Positions 1 to 8,824 of a DNA stretch of 18,086 nucleotides are shown here, one piece after another. Positions within the stretch are counted from its first letter, which is position 1. Each line of letters opens with the position of its first letter. The DNA comes from Podila epigama. Taxonomy: Eukaryota; Mortierellomycota; Mortierellomycetes; Mortierellales; Mortierellaceae. The notes under the pieces are model-generated. The model saw nothing but the letters and a program-made list of their open reading frames with translations. It had not been told where the DNA came from and made no database searches. The stretch lies in the NCBI GenBank assembly GCA_015679605.1, contig JAAAVE010000199.1, positions 8,422-26,507 of the forward strand, given 5' to 3'. The translations under genes were made by a program, and so were the position numbers.

Positions 1-33
1 AAAAAAAAAAAAAGTGACTGCTAAAATGTTGTG

Positions 34-39
34 TTTATT
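34..39 (-). terminator. Poly(A) signal AATAAA of the SR-protein gene
   Basis: The canonical hexamer reads AATAAA on the minus strand, about 105 nt past the stop codon of the SR gene. The position fits a normal fungal 3' UTR. The 13-nt A run at the left edge of the window is a T run on the gene strand and could be downstream U-rich sequence. Confidence 0.5.
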
Positions 40-144
40 CATTCTCCAATCAAAATACATGTGCAGCTTCTTTTTGTCGATGCAATGCAGCCATGTTGGT
101 TTTTTTTGTAACTCTCGTGTCGTTCCTGCTCAAAATGCTTCTTT

Positions 145-2621
145 TTAGGGCTGACCTGCAGGCTCGTACTCAGAGCCACCGTTGGCACCTGTGCTGCTAT
201 CATGTCCCCAACTGCCATCTTCAGGCGCACTGCTAGGCTGCTGGCGATCATTCGAACGGTCTGGGCTAGGTGTGTATCGACGTCTCGAGGTTGAACGTTT
301 AGGGCTATCGCCTCGGGGTGGCGAGCGGCCACGGCCACGGCCATCGGGAGAGGGTGAACGACGGCGAGGCGACCTAGGGGAGGGCGAACGACGGCTACGA
401 CCGCGTGGCGATGGCGAGCGACGGTAACCACGAGGAGAAGGGGAGCGGCGACGTGGTGGCGTCCTAGAGCGCGAACGGCGGCGTGGGCTGCGGCTATCAC
501 GACGGCGGTCACGGCGGTCCCGAGAACGCGATCGAGAGTAGCGACGAGAGCTGTTTATAGAAAGATGAATTTTTTTGTGTTATGTGAGCTTCATCAGCGC
601 TTCAAGCCTGATATTGATAGTGACAGACTGCATAAACCATTGCAACAAGATATGTACCTTGGACGGTAGTGACGATCGGGCGAACGGGAGCGACGACGAT
701 CTCCTCCGCGGCCACTACTAAAAGCAGCAAAGCATCATTTTGAGCAAGTAGGATCCAAAAGTTAGAATAAAAGGAATCCATTATGAGAATCAAAAAGAAA
801 AAACACTTTTGTCACTTTGCTATTCATCATAGCATGTCCTTCAAAGTATACATACCTTCTCATTTGATGTGGGCCTATGAGTTTCATGATACAAGAAAGT
901 GATTTTTTTGGGGGTTAACACCAAGAACAAGAGTAAGAAAAGAAAAAGAAAAAAAAAAGTAGCGCGCGTACATGACATTACTGTGCAACAGCCTTACTCT
1001 TTCTTCTGCCCTGTGCATATTCAAGTGAAAGGCGACGGCCATCCAGAGTAAACTCCTCGCCAGACTCAAAGACGCGGCGTGCATCCTCCTCATTGTGATA
1101 CCTGCGATATATGGGTGAGGACTTGCGTGTTAGGAATTTTGAAGCTGCCTCTCTTAGTTTCGGGTCTTGGGGGATAGGAAAAAAGAACTGGCACTCTTGC
1201 ATGTATGGGTAATAAGGATATGGGACTCTTGAAATATTCTTGCCACCGGTATTGAGACGCGAGCAAATGACTTGCTGTGCGTTGCCTTGAGGATGACAAC
1301 CCAAATAAAAAACCGATCCAATAGCTGAGGCAACCTGTTTTTCCCCTTCCTGATTGTTCGCCATGCCTGACAAAGAGAGTGAGATAGACTTGTCGAAGTG
1401 CTTGTCGCATGCCTTGTAGACCGAAAAAAGTGGTATGATCGGATTGAGAAAGGAAAGAAAACTCTTGCATGCCACTGCTCGCTCGCTTGTTCCTTTGTGT
1501 CAGAGTGCTTGTACTTTCTTTGCCCAGACGTCTTCTCGTGTCCTTTCTTTTTTCGCCTTGTCCTCGAGGTCTGGTCTTGTCTTGTCTTGACGAGAGCCGA
1601 GATCCACATATCTTTATACACTTTTTCTTTTGCTCGAACCTCCTCTTGGCACTTTTCTTCATTTCTTTATCCTCTTGTAGTAAGGGTGGGTTGAGTCTTG
1701 TCACCTTTTGTAAACCAACAGATATGTCAGGGAGTGGCGCAGAAGAGAGAGGGGTGAAAAAAGGTGCCTTCATAAACGTGTCATCCTGACCCTCAAAACA
1801 AAATCCACAATGTAACTAATATTATTCCTTCCTGTTGTTGACGCCCAAGATAAAAAAAATCTCGAAGATTGACACACTCTTGATCCTTTCCTTGAAATAA
1901 AATCCACGGGTATATGTTCCAAAAGAAACGATGATGATCCCAAATAATTGAGGGGAAATGATAAAGAGATGATAGGAATGAAAGAAGGAAAAAATGATAA
2001 ATAAGCGAACAAACCGTACTGGATATAGGCAAAACCTCGGGGCAATCCTGTATAATAGTCTATAGACAACAAAAGCAAACACAAAAATTGAAGGTTAACA
2101 TACATGAGGCGATGAATAGATAGGGATCTTTGCTTTTTTCATACGATCCATAAAGATATTATATATCTTACCTTTGGGGATATAGACTATGGGGCATAAA
2201 AAACAATAGCAGATCGCGACACGTCATCAAGATAGCGCAAAGGTCAGAACGTATGGAAAAACACAGACAAAAACTTTCAAAAACACAACAGGTTTACAAG
2301 CGTCATTTACCATCGGTGATTCTTCCATGAGGCTCGAACAACGACGCCAAGTCGCTAGGACTATGTTTGTGAGAGTACAAGTTAAAGAAAGACAGACATA
2401 ACTTATTGATTAGGAGACATGACGTGGGGCATTCAAACAATTTTTGTACAATGCATTGCATTGCATTTCAACTTTAACACTGGGTTTTCGTCTATTACAC
2501 CAACAAATGAAGCAAAAAAATATATAAGTAGTGACCAGAAACCAAAGAACGATACTCACCGAGTGTTGTCTTTAAATCCACTCACGTAGAGAGAAATTCC
2601 ATCGTTGCGGTCGCGAGGCAT
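145..2621 (-). CDS. SR-family splicing factor: one RRM plus RS domain (SRSF10/TRA2-like)
   Basis: Predicted 248-residue pre-mRNA splicing regulator of the nucleus. Exons, in gene order: 2621-2560, 2354-2311, 2186-2172, 2059-2020, 1101-982, 717-658, 550-145 (stop at 147-145). The RRM covers about residues 8-90, with RNP2-like LYVSGF (11-16) and RNP1-like RGFAYIQY (48-55); the order of elements, including LEYAQGRRKS at its end, resembles SRSF10-type proteins. An RS/SP-rich domain follows (about 95-215) with four spaced RRSPSP units, then a Ser/Gly/Asp/Glu-rich tail. The frame is continuous only with a 15-nt third exon, which supplies the residues between beta1-alpha1 and RNP1. The start is the first ATG ahead of the RRM. 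The gene lies 125 bp downstream of the SHG1-like gene on the same strand. The exact orthologue (SRSF10, TRA2 or a fungal Srp) is unresolved. The exon 5 donor at 981 (GTAATG) is weak and has a stronger competitor 16 nt upstream. Confidence 0.85.
1102..2019 (-). other. Oversized (918 nt) intron 4 of the SR-protein gene
   Basis: Intron between exon 4 (donor CA|GTACGG at 2020/2019) and exon 5 (acceptor CAG at 1104-1102). The junction is set by the protein, since FAYIQ joins YHNEED in one RRM. It is more than three times as long as any other intron in the window (the next is 264 nt). It contains a purine-rich stretch on the gene strand (about 1505-1690) and a 343-nt block (1157-1499) with no stop triplet in any gene-strand frame. 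Its last part is open in the same frame as exon 5, so reading through the acceptor would not break the frame. No known protein domain is recognisable in the open frames. Confidence 0.7.
2172..2186 (-). other. 15-nt microexon (exon 3) of the SR-protein gene
   Basis: A short exon flanked by TAG (2189-2187) and a strong GTAAG donor (2171-2167). With one base from exon 2 it encodes VYIPK, the segment just before the DYYTG-x-PRGFA stretch of the RRM. The frame is kept and the RRM spacing fits the family only if the exon is included. Skipping it would delete five residues in frame from the RRM. Confidence 0.75.
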
Positions 2622-2679
2622 GGTGGGAATGTAACAAAAGTGTTTATTCTTACGAAACACAAGGGCAGAACACTCCCTT

Positions 2680-2685
2680 TTTATT
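2680..2685 (-). terminator. Poly(A) signal AATAAA of the SHG1-like gene
   Basis: AATAAA on the minus strand about 62 nt past the stop of the SHG1-like gene. A second copy is at 2648-2643, close to the SR start codon. The whole 3' UTR plus the SR promoter must fit into the 125 bp between the two coding regions. Confidence 0.5.
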
Positions 2686-2746
2686 TTTGACTATTGGGTA
2701 TGCTAAGCCACCTGATGGAGCCTTCTCTCTCTTTCTCTCACTCTAT

Positions 2747-5700
2747 TCATTTACGGCTGGTGGGCTTGGGCGGTAATGGAATTGGTTTGTGAGGTAATGG
2801 GATAGGTCTCCTGCTCACTGCCTTGAACCCGCTACTCGCAGATCCCGATGTACCCGTCGACAAAGATTGAGTATGTGAAGACGAGGATGACTGATGATGG
2901 TGAGATTTGGACACAGGCAGCGTGTTACCTCCTGTTGGCGAAGGTACTGATCCTCCTTGGCTACTCTTGGAGGGGTGCAACTGAGGTACGGGTTTCGAGC
3001 CTCCAGAATGTGAATTGTGTGATTCGCTGGATCCAGTACTAGAAGGACGTCCATGACTAGCTTTGTTGTCGCTAGAGACTGACTCTTCGGTCGCCTGAGC
3101 CGTAGAAGCCGATTTTGGAGAAGGGGCTGAAGGGGATTTCATATCGTTGCCACTGGCATTAGAGCCCTCTGATCCATCGGTAACAGGTGGTGGTGGTGGT
3201 GTTGATGATGTTGATGAAGCAGCAGGTTGGGGTTTAGACGACGTCATGGATCCAGTTTCTTCGGAGCGATGCTTTTCAGATATCGCTGTGCCATCGTCAG
3301 AGGATTTTTCGCCCGGAGTAGATGCTCCCTCTTTCCTTGTAGATGGGGATAGGTCCAATGTACCAGAAACAGACCCTGTAGTTGAAAGTGAGCCTGTGGA
3401 AGACAAAGAGTCATTCGATGAATTGGAGTCTGGGGATTTGAGCTGTCCATTCTCATCCGTCTTGCCTGGTAATAATGATGGTGCAAGCGGGTTTTCCTTC
3501 GCACTCTCTTTTTCCTTGGCTCTGTCCTGGTCATGTAGTGTTTCATGAGGAGATTTGATGGAGTCCGGTGATGTCAAGTTGGCTGACCGTGGAGTAGTAG
3601 GTGTGCTGTTGGAAGATGTTGCAACCGATGGTGAAATGGAGCTGTGGCCATGCGCTGAACCACTCTTTGTATTGAGCGAATGAGGAGTAGAACGCGAGGT
3701 CGGGAGTCGCGGTGTTGGGGGTAATGGATGTTGAAGTTGATGTGGGGGAGGCGGGAGTGAGTGGACTATATGAGTATGGCCGCCCCCATGAGTACTGCTC
3801 TCGCCTCCTCGACCACTAAAGCTGTGATGTCGAGATGAGGGTCCAGAAGTGCTTGATGAGGATGTGGTTGGTAAGGAGGGAGATGATGTTGACCCAGAAA
3901 GCGTCGATGATACTCCTGAAGAAGGTGAATGTGGAGATCCTGAACGAACGCTCGAGCTACCGACAACACTTGCAGATGGTGATCCTGTCGTCGCTGTTGT
4001 TACTACTGCAGCCGAAGAAGTGCGAGAATGGCTGGTCCGGCGGCTGAGGCTTGCTCCCGGCTTGACATTTGGCTTTGGAGGAAGCGGGACAATGTTTGGT
4101 CTAGGAGGAAGTGGTTGTGGGGTGTGTGTCCGTTTGAGTGGTGGCCCTGGTAACCTGTGAGGCGCTGAGCCTGACGAAGGGCGACTCCGTTCACGTTCCC
4201 GTTCCCGTTCCCGCCCCCGCTCCGGTTCTGACTCTCTCCTGCCGTGCAAGCTATTCCCATTGGTGGATGAAATGGATCTGCCAGAGTCCTTTTCCTCCTT
4301 TGCTGTAGCCGCTGGCTCTTGGGCCACAGAGGTTCCTCCTTGAGGTGAATCCTTGCTAGGTTGTTGATCACTCTGTGCTTCCGACTTGGAGACTTGAGCT
4401 TCGAGTGAGGATTCTGAACGATTCTCGTCTTGTTTTTGCACTGATCCTACACTTTTCGATAGTGACGACTGTTGCTCTTCGTTATCTTCTGTAGATTTCG
4501 ACTCTTTCATGTCAATATCGACCGTCTCTTCAGATCCCGTCTTTACAGAACCAGGGACATCAATATCCATCCTTGCCTTAGGGCTGCGGTCGGATACGAT
4601 GTCCATGCTCTCAATGGAACTGTTGCCAAGTGCGTTCATGTCCAGTTTTGCGACTGAATCCTGATCCTTGTTCGCCTTCTTGATCACCTTCTTTGCTCTT
4701 GCACCTTCTCCTATTGGACCTTCGGCATCCGACTCGGGCTCAGAGCTAGAAGGTGGACTGGACAATGAACTGTTTGAGTCTGCACTCTGTCGCCTAGTTC
4801 GTTTCTTGGGTGTGATATGCATCGAGCCAGAAAGACGACTCCCTTTCTTTCGTAATGGAAGAGGATGTGATGATGATGGTGATGATGATGGTAATGGCTC
4901 TGGTGGCGGTGATGACTCTTTCTTTAGGCTGGACATGCTGTCCCGGTCAAGACTGTCGGATGAGCCATTTGATGTCTGTAAGCTCTCAGTGTCGTGCTTG
5001 TTCTTGTCCTCTTTCCTGTTTTCATTTGTGGCAGCCTCTTGCGATGACACAGAACGTAAGGGCTTATCGATACCCTTTGACCGCTCTGGCCCATCTGACT
5101 TTCGACTCTTTTCATGCTTTGAGTCGCCTTGGTGGTTCCGTTTCCCTGAAGATGATGTTGATGATGACTCTTCCTTGCCCTTTTCTTTTTTCTGAGCTGA
5201 CTCCTTGTCTACACGGTGATCAAAATAAAGTGCCTTAGTGTTCGTATTCCAAAAAAGTACACTGGAAGCCTCGCTACGATGACGCTTACCTTGAGGAGCT
5301 TGTTCCTGAACGATGGTTAAAAGTGTACTTTCAATTTTTTTCAGGTACTGGGTTGGTTGGAGCAACGAGTCGACAAACTGTTGGACCTTTTTGTACTCTG
5401 CAGATCTAGAGACAGGCAAAGGAACATTAGATGAGTCTAGCGAGAGGACTGAACTAGTCAGATTTACTGTTGCAAAGAGGATGGTGTTCACGTACTTTGT
5501 GATTCGCTCGAGCATGATCTGATGAAAGTCTGACCTATCCCGTTCAAGTAATGAAGGATCCTCATCGATGGAACTTTGGAGGATGTCGCCAAGTTGATGT
5601 GTGAATTGCTGGCCAACAGTCTGTCGTGGGATGGAACATAGTATGAGAATGGAAAGCGCGTTTAAATGAATTTCTCAAATCCAGTCGGGCGACATGATCT

Positions 5701-5829
5701 GTCTTTTTTTTTCCCAGAGGCAAAACAAATGGAACATACGCTGCTTTGAAAGTCGTTGAGAAGTTTCTTGCGTGTGTCATCAAAGTCACCTCGCCGCTTG
5801 AAGAGCGTGGCAAGCTCTTCAGGCGTCAT
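2747..5829 (-). CDS. SHG1: Shg1/BOD1-domain protein with very long disordered tail (putative COMPASS subunit)
   Basis: Predicted 987 residues in two exons, 5829-5740 and 5620-2747, joined in phase 0 across a 119-nt intron (donor GTATGT, acceptor CAG). Residues 1 to about 75 match the Shg1/BOD1 family pattern: a LATLFKRRGDFD start, KKLLNDFQ, a GQQF helix, then DEDPSLLERDRSDFHQIMLE. In yeast, Shg1 is a small subunit of the Set1/COMPASS H3K4 methyltransferase; animal BOD1L1 has the same domain at the head of a huge disordered protein. The remainder is Ser/Pro/Thr/Lys/Glu-rich, with basic patches such as KKRTRRQ (near 296), an Arg-Glu repeat (near 500), and proline motifs in the middle and at the extreme C terminus. 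The domain family is fairly sure. COMPASS membership is inferred from the family. It is about seven times the length of yeast Shg1. Confidence 0.8.
4189..4226 (-). repeat. Hexanucleotide repeat encoding Arg-Glu dipeptides
   Basis: Degenerate tandem copies of GGGAAC (gene strand) inside the SHG1-like coding region. They encode an alternating Arg-Glu run followed by Arg-Ser. RE/RD runs are typical of nuclear RNA- or chromatin-associated proteins, and the repeat could vary in copy number without shifting the frame. Confidence 0.7.
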
Positions 5830-6837
5830 TGTGCCTTTTTTTTTTCTTTAAGAAAGGGAAATATAAAATAGGCACTATTTTCTGCAAGCTGTCTACTACA
5901 GATGTGGTTTCGGCCGAAGAGTGAGTGAAGCGAGGAATGTGACGAGAGGAAAAGAAGGAGGATTGATGTCGTTCGAGAGGGATGCGTCAATGGGTTATTT
6001 TAAAGATGGGAATATTCAAGTTGTTCCCTTAAATTGGAAAAGTCGCCGTAAAAAAAAACAAATAAATAAACAAACAAAAAACAGCATAAACTCAAAAAAA
6101 AAAAAACAAAAAAAAAAAAAGCTTGCACCAGCCTATTTTCGTGTACTCGCTAAAATAAACTGTCGCCATAAGAAACTCTTTCGAACAATGTTTTCAAAAG
6201 TCGTGTGCTGCAAACCACTTCCGATTCTACAAAAGAAACTCTTCAACCTGTGTGAAAAATAAAGACCAGTAACGGACGCGGACGCGTGTTTCGGCAAAAA
6301 AAATTCAAATGCGCGACATGCTCGAGCCTCGAATTTATGCTTGTGGCTTGCATTTGCCTCTTGAGCTGAACCATAGCCAACTCTGTTCTTTCATGGCAGG
6401 TGTTGGGATATATCGCCAACAAGAGCGTTCTTTGTTCACCTTTCTTCCGATACTTTGATACGATAGCCTCGTTCAACATTTCCTATGTTGGCTACTTTGC
6501 AACTTCTAAAACATTGGAATCGCTCTACACATTAGTCCTTGGTGACCATTGAACTTTGCGCGTGAATATCAATAGATTGACGACAACGACATGACTTTTC
6601 CCTCTCGATGCAAACATGGTTCTCTCGACGATGTCGCGTATGGTTGGGGGCTTTGACCTTTGTGGGGGAGACGTGGGAAAAAAAGGATAATCGAAACAAG
6701 GGGGGGATAAAAAAAAATTCTTTTTTCCACTGCTTCCTTTCTTTCTTTCTACTCTTTACTCCATTCACTTGATTCTTTTTCATCTTCTTCGCTCTTCAAC
6801 TTTCACTGCACCCACCTCGACAGAAAGAGAAAAAGCA
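5830..6837. promoter_or_regulatory. Divergent intergenic region between SHG1-like and hexokinase genes
   Basis: About 1 kb between two outward-facing start codons, so it should hold both promoters. It contains two A12 tracts near 6096-6120, a 10-bp palindrome TTCGGCCGAA (5909-5918), an MCB-like ACGCGT (6282-6287) next to a doubled GGACGC, and a pyrimidine-rich stretch (about 6718-6780) before the hexokinase start, common in fungal promoters. A frame of 113 codons at 5921-6262 is Lys/Asn-rich and is made largely of A tracts, so I do not call it a gene. Confidence 0.6.
6282..6287. promoter_or_regulatory. MCB-like ACGCGT element
   Basis: A perfect ACGCGT, the core bound by MBF-type cell-cycle factors in yeasts, about 450 bp from the SHG1-like start and 550 bp from the hexokinase start. 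A single 6-mer is weak evidence. Confidence 0.2.
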
Positions 6838-8333
6838 ATGTCTTCAGAAGCATTTAAAAAGACAGTGTCCCAGTTCGTTCTTTCAAATGAACAGGTCCAC
6901 AAAATCATTGCAGGGCTAACTTCAGAGTTGGTCGAGGGTTTATCGACGACAAACCCAAAGAACATCACCCAACAACCTTCGTACATCACCCGTCTCCCTG
7001 ATGGCAAGGAAACCGGCCTCTACTTGGCCATCGACATGGGCGGTACGAACCTCCGTACAGCGGCCGTACATCTCTTGGGAGACGGTCAGGTCGGCGTGAC
7101 GATGGAAAAGCATGAAATCACCCAACAGCTCAAGACCGGCACTGGTCGTGCTATGTTTGACTGGATTGCCGATTGTACAGCAACCCTGCTGAAGTCTGTT
7201 GCCTTGGACATGGGAAATGCTGACTTGCAGATGGGAGTCACCTTTTCCTTTGCGCTTCAGTACGTGTATCTCGCTCGAAGAAGCAAGAGTTTCGTTCACT
7301 TTCAAGAACCATGACATGCAGCGCATTGACTGACTTTTTTATTTTATTTTTTAATCGTTCTCGTTTGCATGATTTCAGTCAGACAGCCATTAACAGAGGA
7401 ACAGTGCTGGCTATGGGCAAAGGATTTGATCTGTCCGATGTCATTGGCAAGGACCTCAAGGATCTGCTTGAAGACGGCTTTAAACGCAAAAATCTGCCTA
7501 TTCATGTCTCGGCTATTATCAATGACACAGTGGGCACTTTGGTCTCACATGCATATGTGTCGCCCTCCACAAGAATTGGCGTCATCCTCGCCACCGGCAC
7601 CAACGCTGCCTATATCGAGCGCACCTCGGAGGTCACAAAGTACAAGGGTCCATCCTGTGACCAGATGATCCTCAATACTGAATGGGATGCCATGGGTAAA
7701 GCAGAGTATCTGCCCCAGACAAAGTATGACAAGGAGATTGATGCGGTCTCGCTAGTACCAGGGTTCCAAGAGTTTGAAAAGATGGTTTCAGGGCTGTATA
7801 TGGGTGAGCTCGTTCGACTGGCGCTTGTGGACCTGATCCAACAAAAAGCCATCATTCCTAGCTTGAATGGAGTTGTTCCAGAATCTCTTAAGGTGCATCT
7901 GGGGTTCAAGACTCTGTTCATGTCAACAATCGAGTCTGATAATAGTGCAGGCCATGAGGCCATCGACCGAGTGTTCAAGACCAGCTTTGGAATCGAAGGG
8001 TTGACAGCTCAAGACCGAGCGGATGTGTTTGAGCTCATCCATACGGTCGGCAAGCGTTCGGCAAAGATGACGGCAGCTGCATGTGCTGCATTGTTGCAAA
8101 AGGCGAACGGAGCCTCGGTGAAGCTGGACAATGTCAATGAGATTACAACAATTGGTATTGATGGTTCCGTGTTTGAAAAGTACCCGCACTTTTCTCGCAA
8201 GATGATGGAGGCGCTGACAGAGATCCTTGGCCAAGATCGTGCCTCACGTATTCGTCTCGAACTGGCACGCGATGGAGGATGTATCGGTGCTGCGCTGGTC
8301 GCCATGGTTGCTCACAGTGGTGGAGCTGTTTGA
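6838..8333 (+). CDS. Hexokinase-family sugar kinase with atypical sugar-binding loop
   Basis: Predicted 458 residues; exons 6838-7259 and 7379-8333, with a 119-nt intron (donor CA|GTACGT, acceptor CAG, likely branch TTGACTGAC near 7325). It transfers the gamma phosphate of ATP to a sugar in the cytosol. Visible motifs: phosphate-1 AIDMGGTNLR (64-73); phosphate-2 INDTVGT (188-194) with catalytic Asp190; ATGTNAAYIE (212-221); NTEWDAMG (240-247); adenosine-binding IGIDGSVFEKYPHF (399-412); and GCIGAALVA near the end. The loop that reads FSFP...WTKGF in classical hexokinases is FSFA (136-139) and MGKGF (153-157) here, so the sugar-contacting Thr is Gly. This points to an atypical member, perhaps a GlcNAc-kinase-like or regulatory one, rather than a plain glucose kinase. 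The start at 6838 is preferred over an in-frame codon at 6769 because the upstream part is low-complexity leader. Confidence 0.88.
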
Positions 8334-8824
8334 GAACAAAGAGAGAGATATCCTCACATGAACATGAGCAATAAAATTTGCCACCAACTTGGAAATGTGG
8401 CGCAGCGAGAACCAGAAATTTCTCATTTCCTCTTTTTTTTTTTCTTTTCGCACTTTTCACTTCACATTCAATCCTTCAACACATTCGCACACATGAACTT
8501 TTAAACCAAAAACTACACACATCTGCACTCGCACGTACTCTCACATTTCTTCAATAAGACACGATAACGCACAGAAATACAATCCCTCTCACTCCTAATC
8601 AAGTCATCAATTTGTAGTGTACATATATACCCATCTCCTCACTTACATCTATCTCATTCGCAACACAAACACCTCTGTCACATTCATCACACGCACAATC
8701 TCCAAGTAAAAGAAACAAAGGGCGACATTCAACACAAAAAAAAAGGATACAAGAGGCAGGAACGACCAATCTTCAACAGCGTTTTGAAACATTCTTCAAG
8801 AACACACATTAACACACAGACATA
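8334..8824 (+). promoter_or_regulatory. Hexokinase 3' UTR and G-poor leader/promoter of the ESA1 gene
   Basis: This 491-bp stretch has no gene. Its first part carries the hexokinase 3' end. From about 8450 to 8700 the plus strand is rich in C, A and T and very poor in G (roughly 16 G in 250 nt), which would make an unstructured leader. One upstream ATG at 8493 opens a three-codon frame (Met-Asn-Phe, stop at 8502-8504). An A-rich run lies near 8735. The start context of ESA1 (ACATAATGTCC) is ordinary. Confidence 0.5.
8370..8375 (+). terminator. Poly(A) signal AATAAA of the hexokinase gene
   Basis: Canonical hexamer 37 nt after the hexokinase stop, followed by a T-rich stretch near 8430-8447 that could serve as the downstream element. 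Confidence 0.5.

Noticed and set aside
39-512. 157-codon Ala/Val/His-rich open frame on the minus strand
   Set aside because: It is the shifted frame of the RS domain exon. It is not called as a gene of its own, only discussed as a possible alternative-splice product.
1625-1660. GGTTCGAGC on the minus strand, like a tRNA T-loop
   Set aside because: No acceptor stem, D arm or anticodon arm can be placed around it.
1090-1773. 227-codon minus-strand open frame in the SR intron
   Set aside because: It has no recognisable domain or conserved motif, and it overlaps two other open frames in the same block. It is reported as an unusual stop-free region instead.
2187-2310. TTGATGA and CTGA boxes in SR intron 2, considered as a snoRNA
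   Set aside because: The boxes are in the wrong order and spacing, and no terminal stem forms.
3147-3548. Plus-strand 133-codon frame opposite the SHG1-like tail
   Set aside because: It is a shadow of Ser/Pro codons of the real gene, with biased Asp/Glu/Ser/Gly composition.
5909-5918. Palindrome TTCGGCCGAA as a zinc-cluster factor site
   Set aside because: A single 10-bp palindrome in 1 kb is expected by chance often enough. It is mentioned only as part of the intergenic region.
5921-6262. 113-codon plus-strand frame in the divergent promoter
   Set aside because: It is mostly Lys/Asn/Gln from A tracts, with no domain and no splice or neighbour support.
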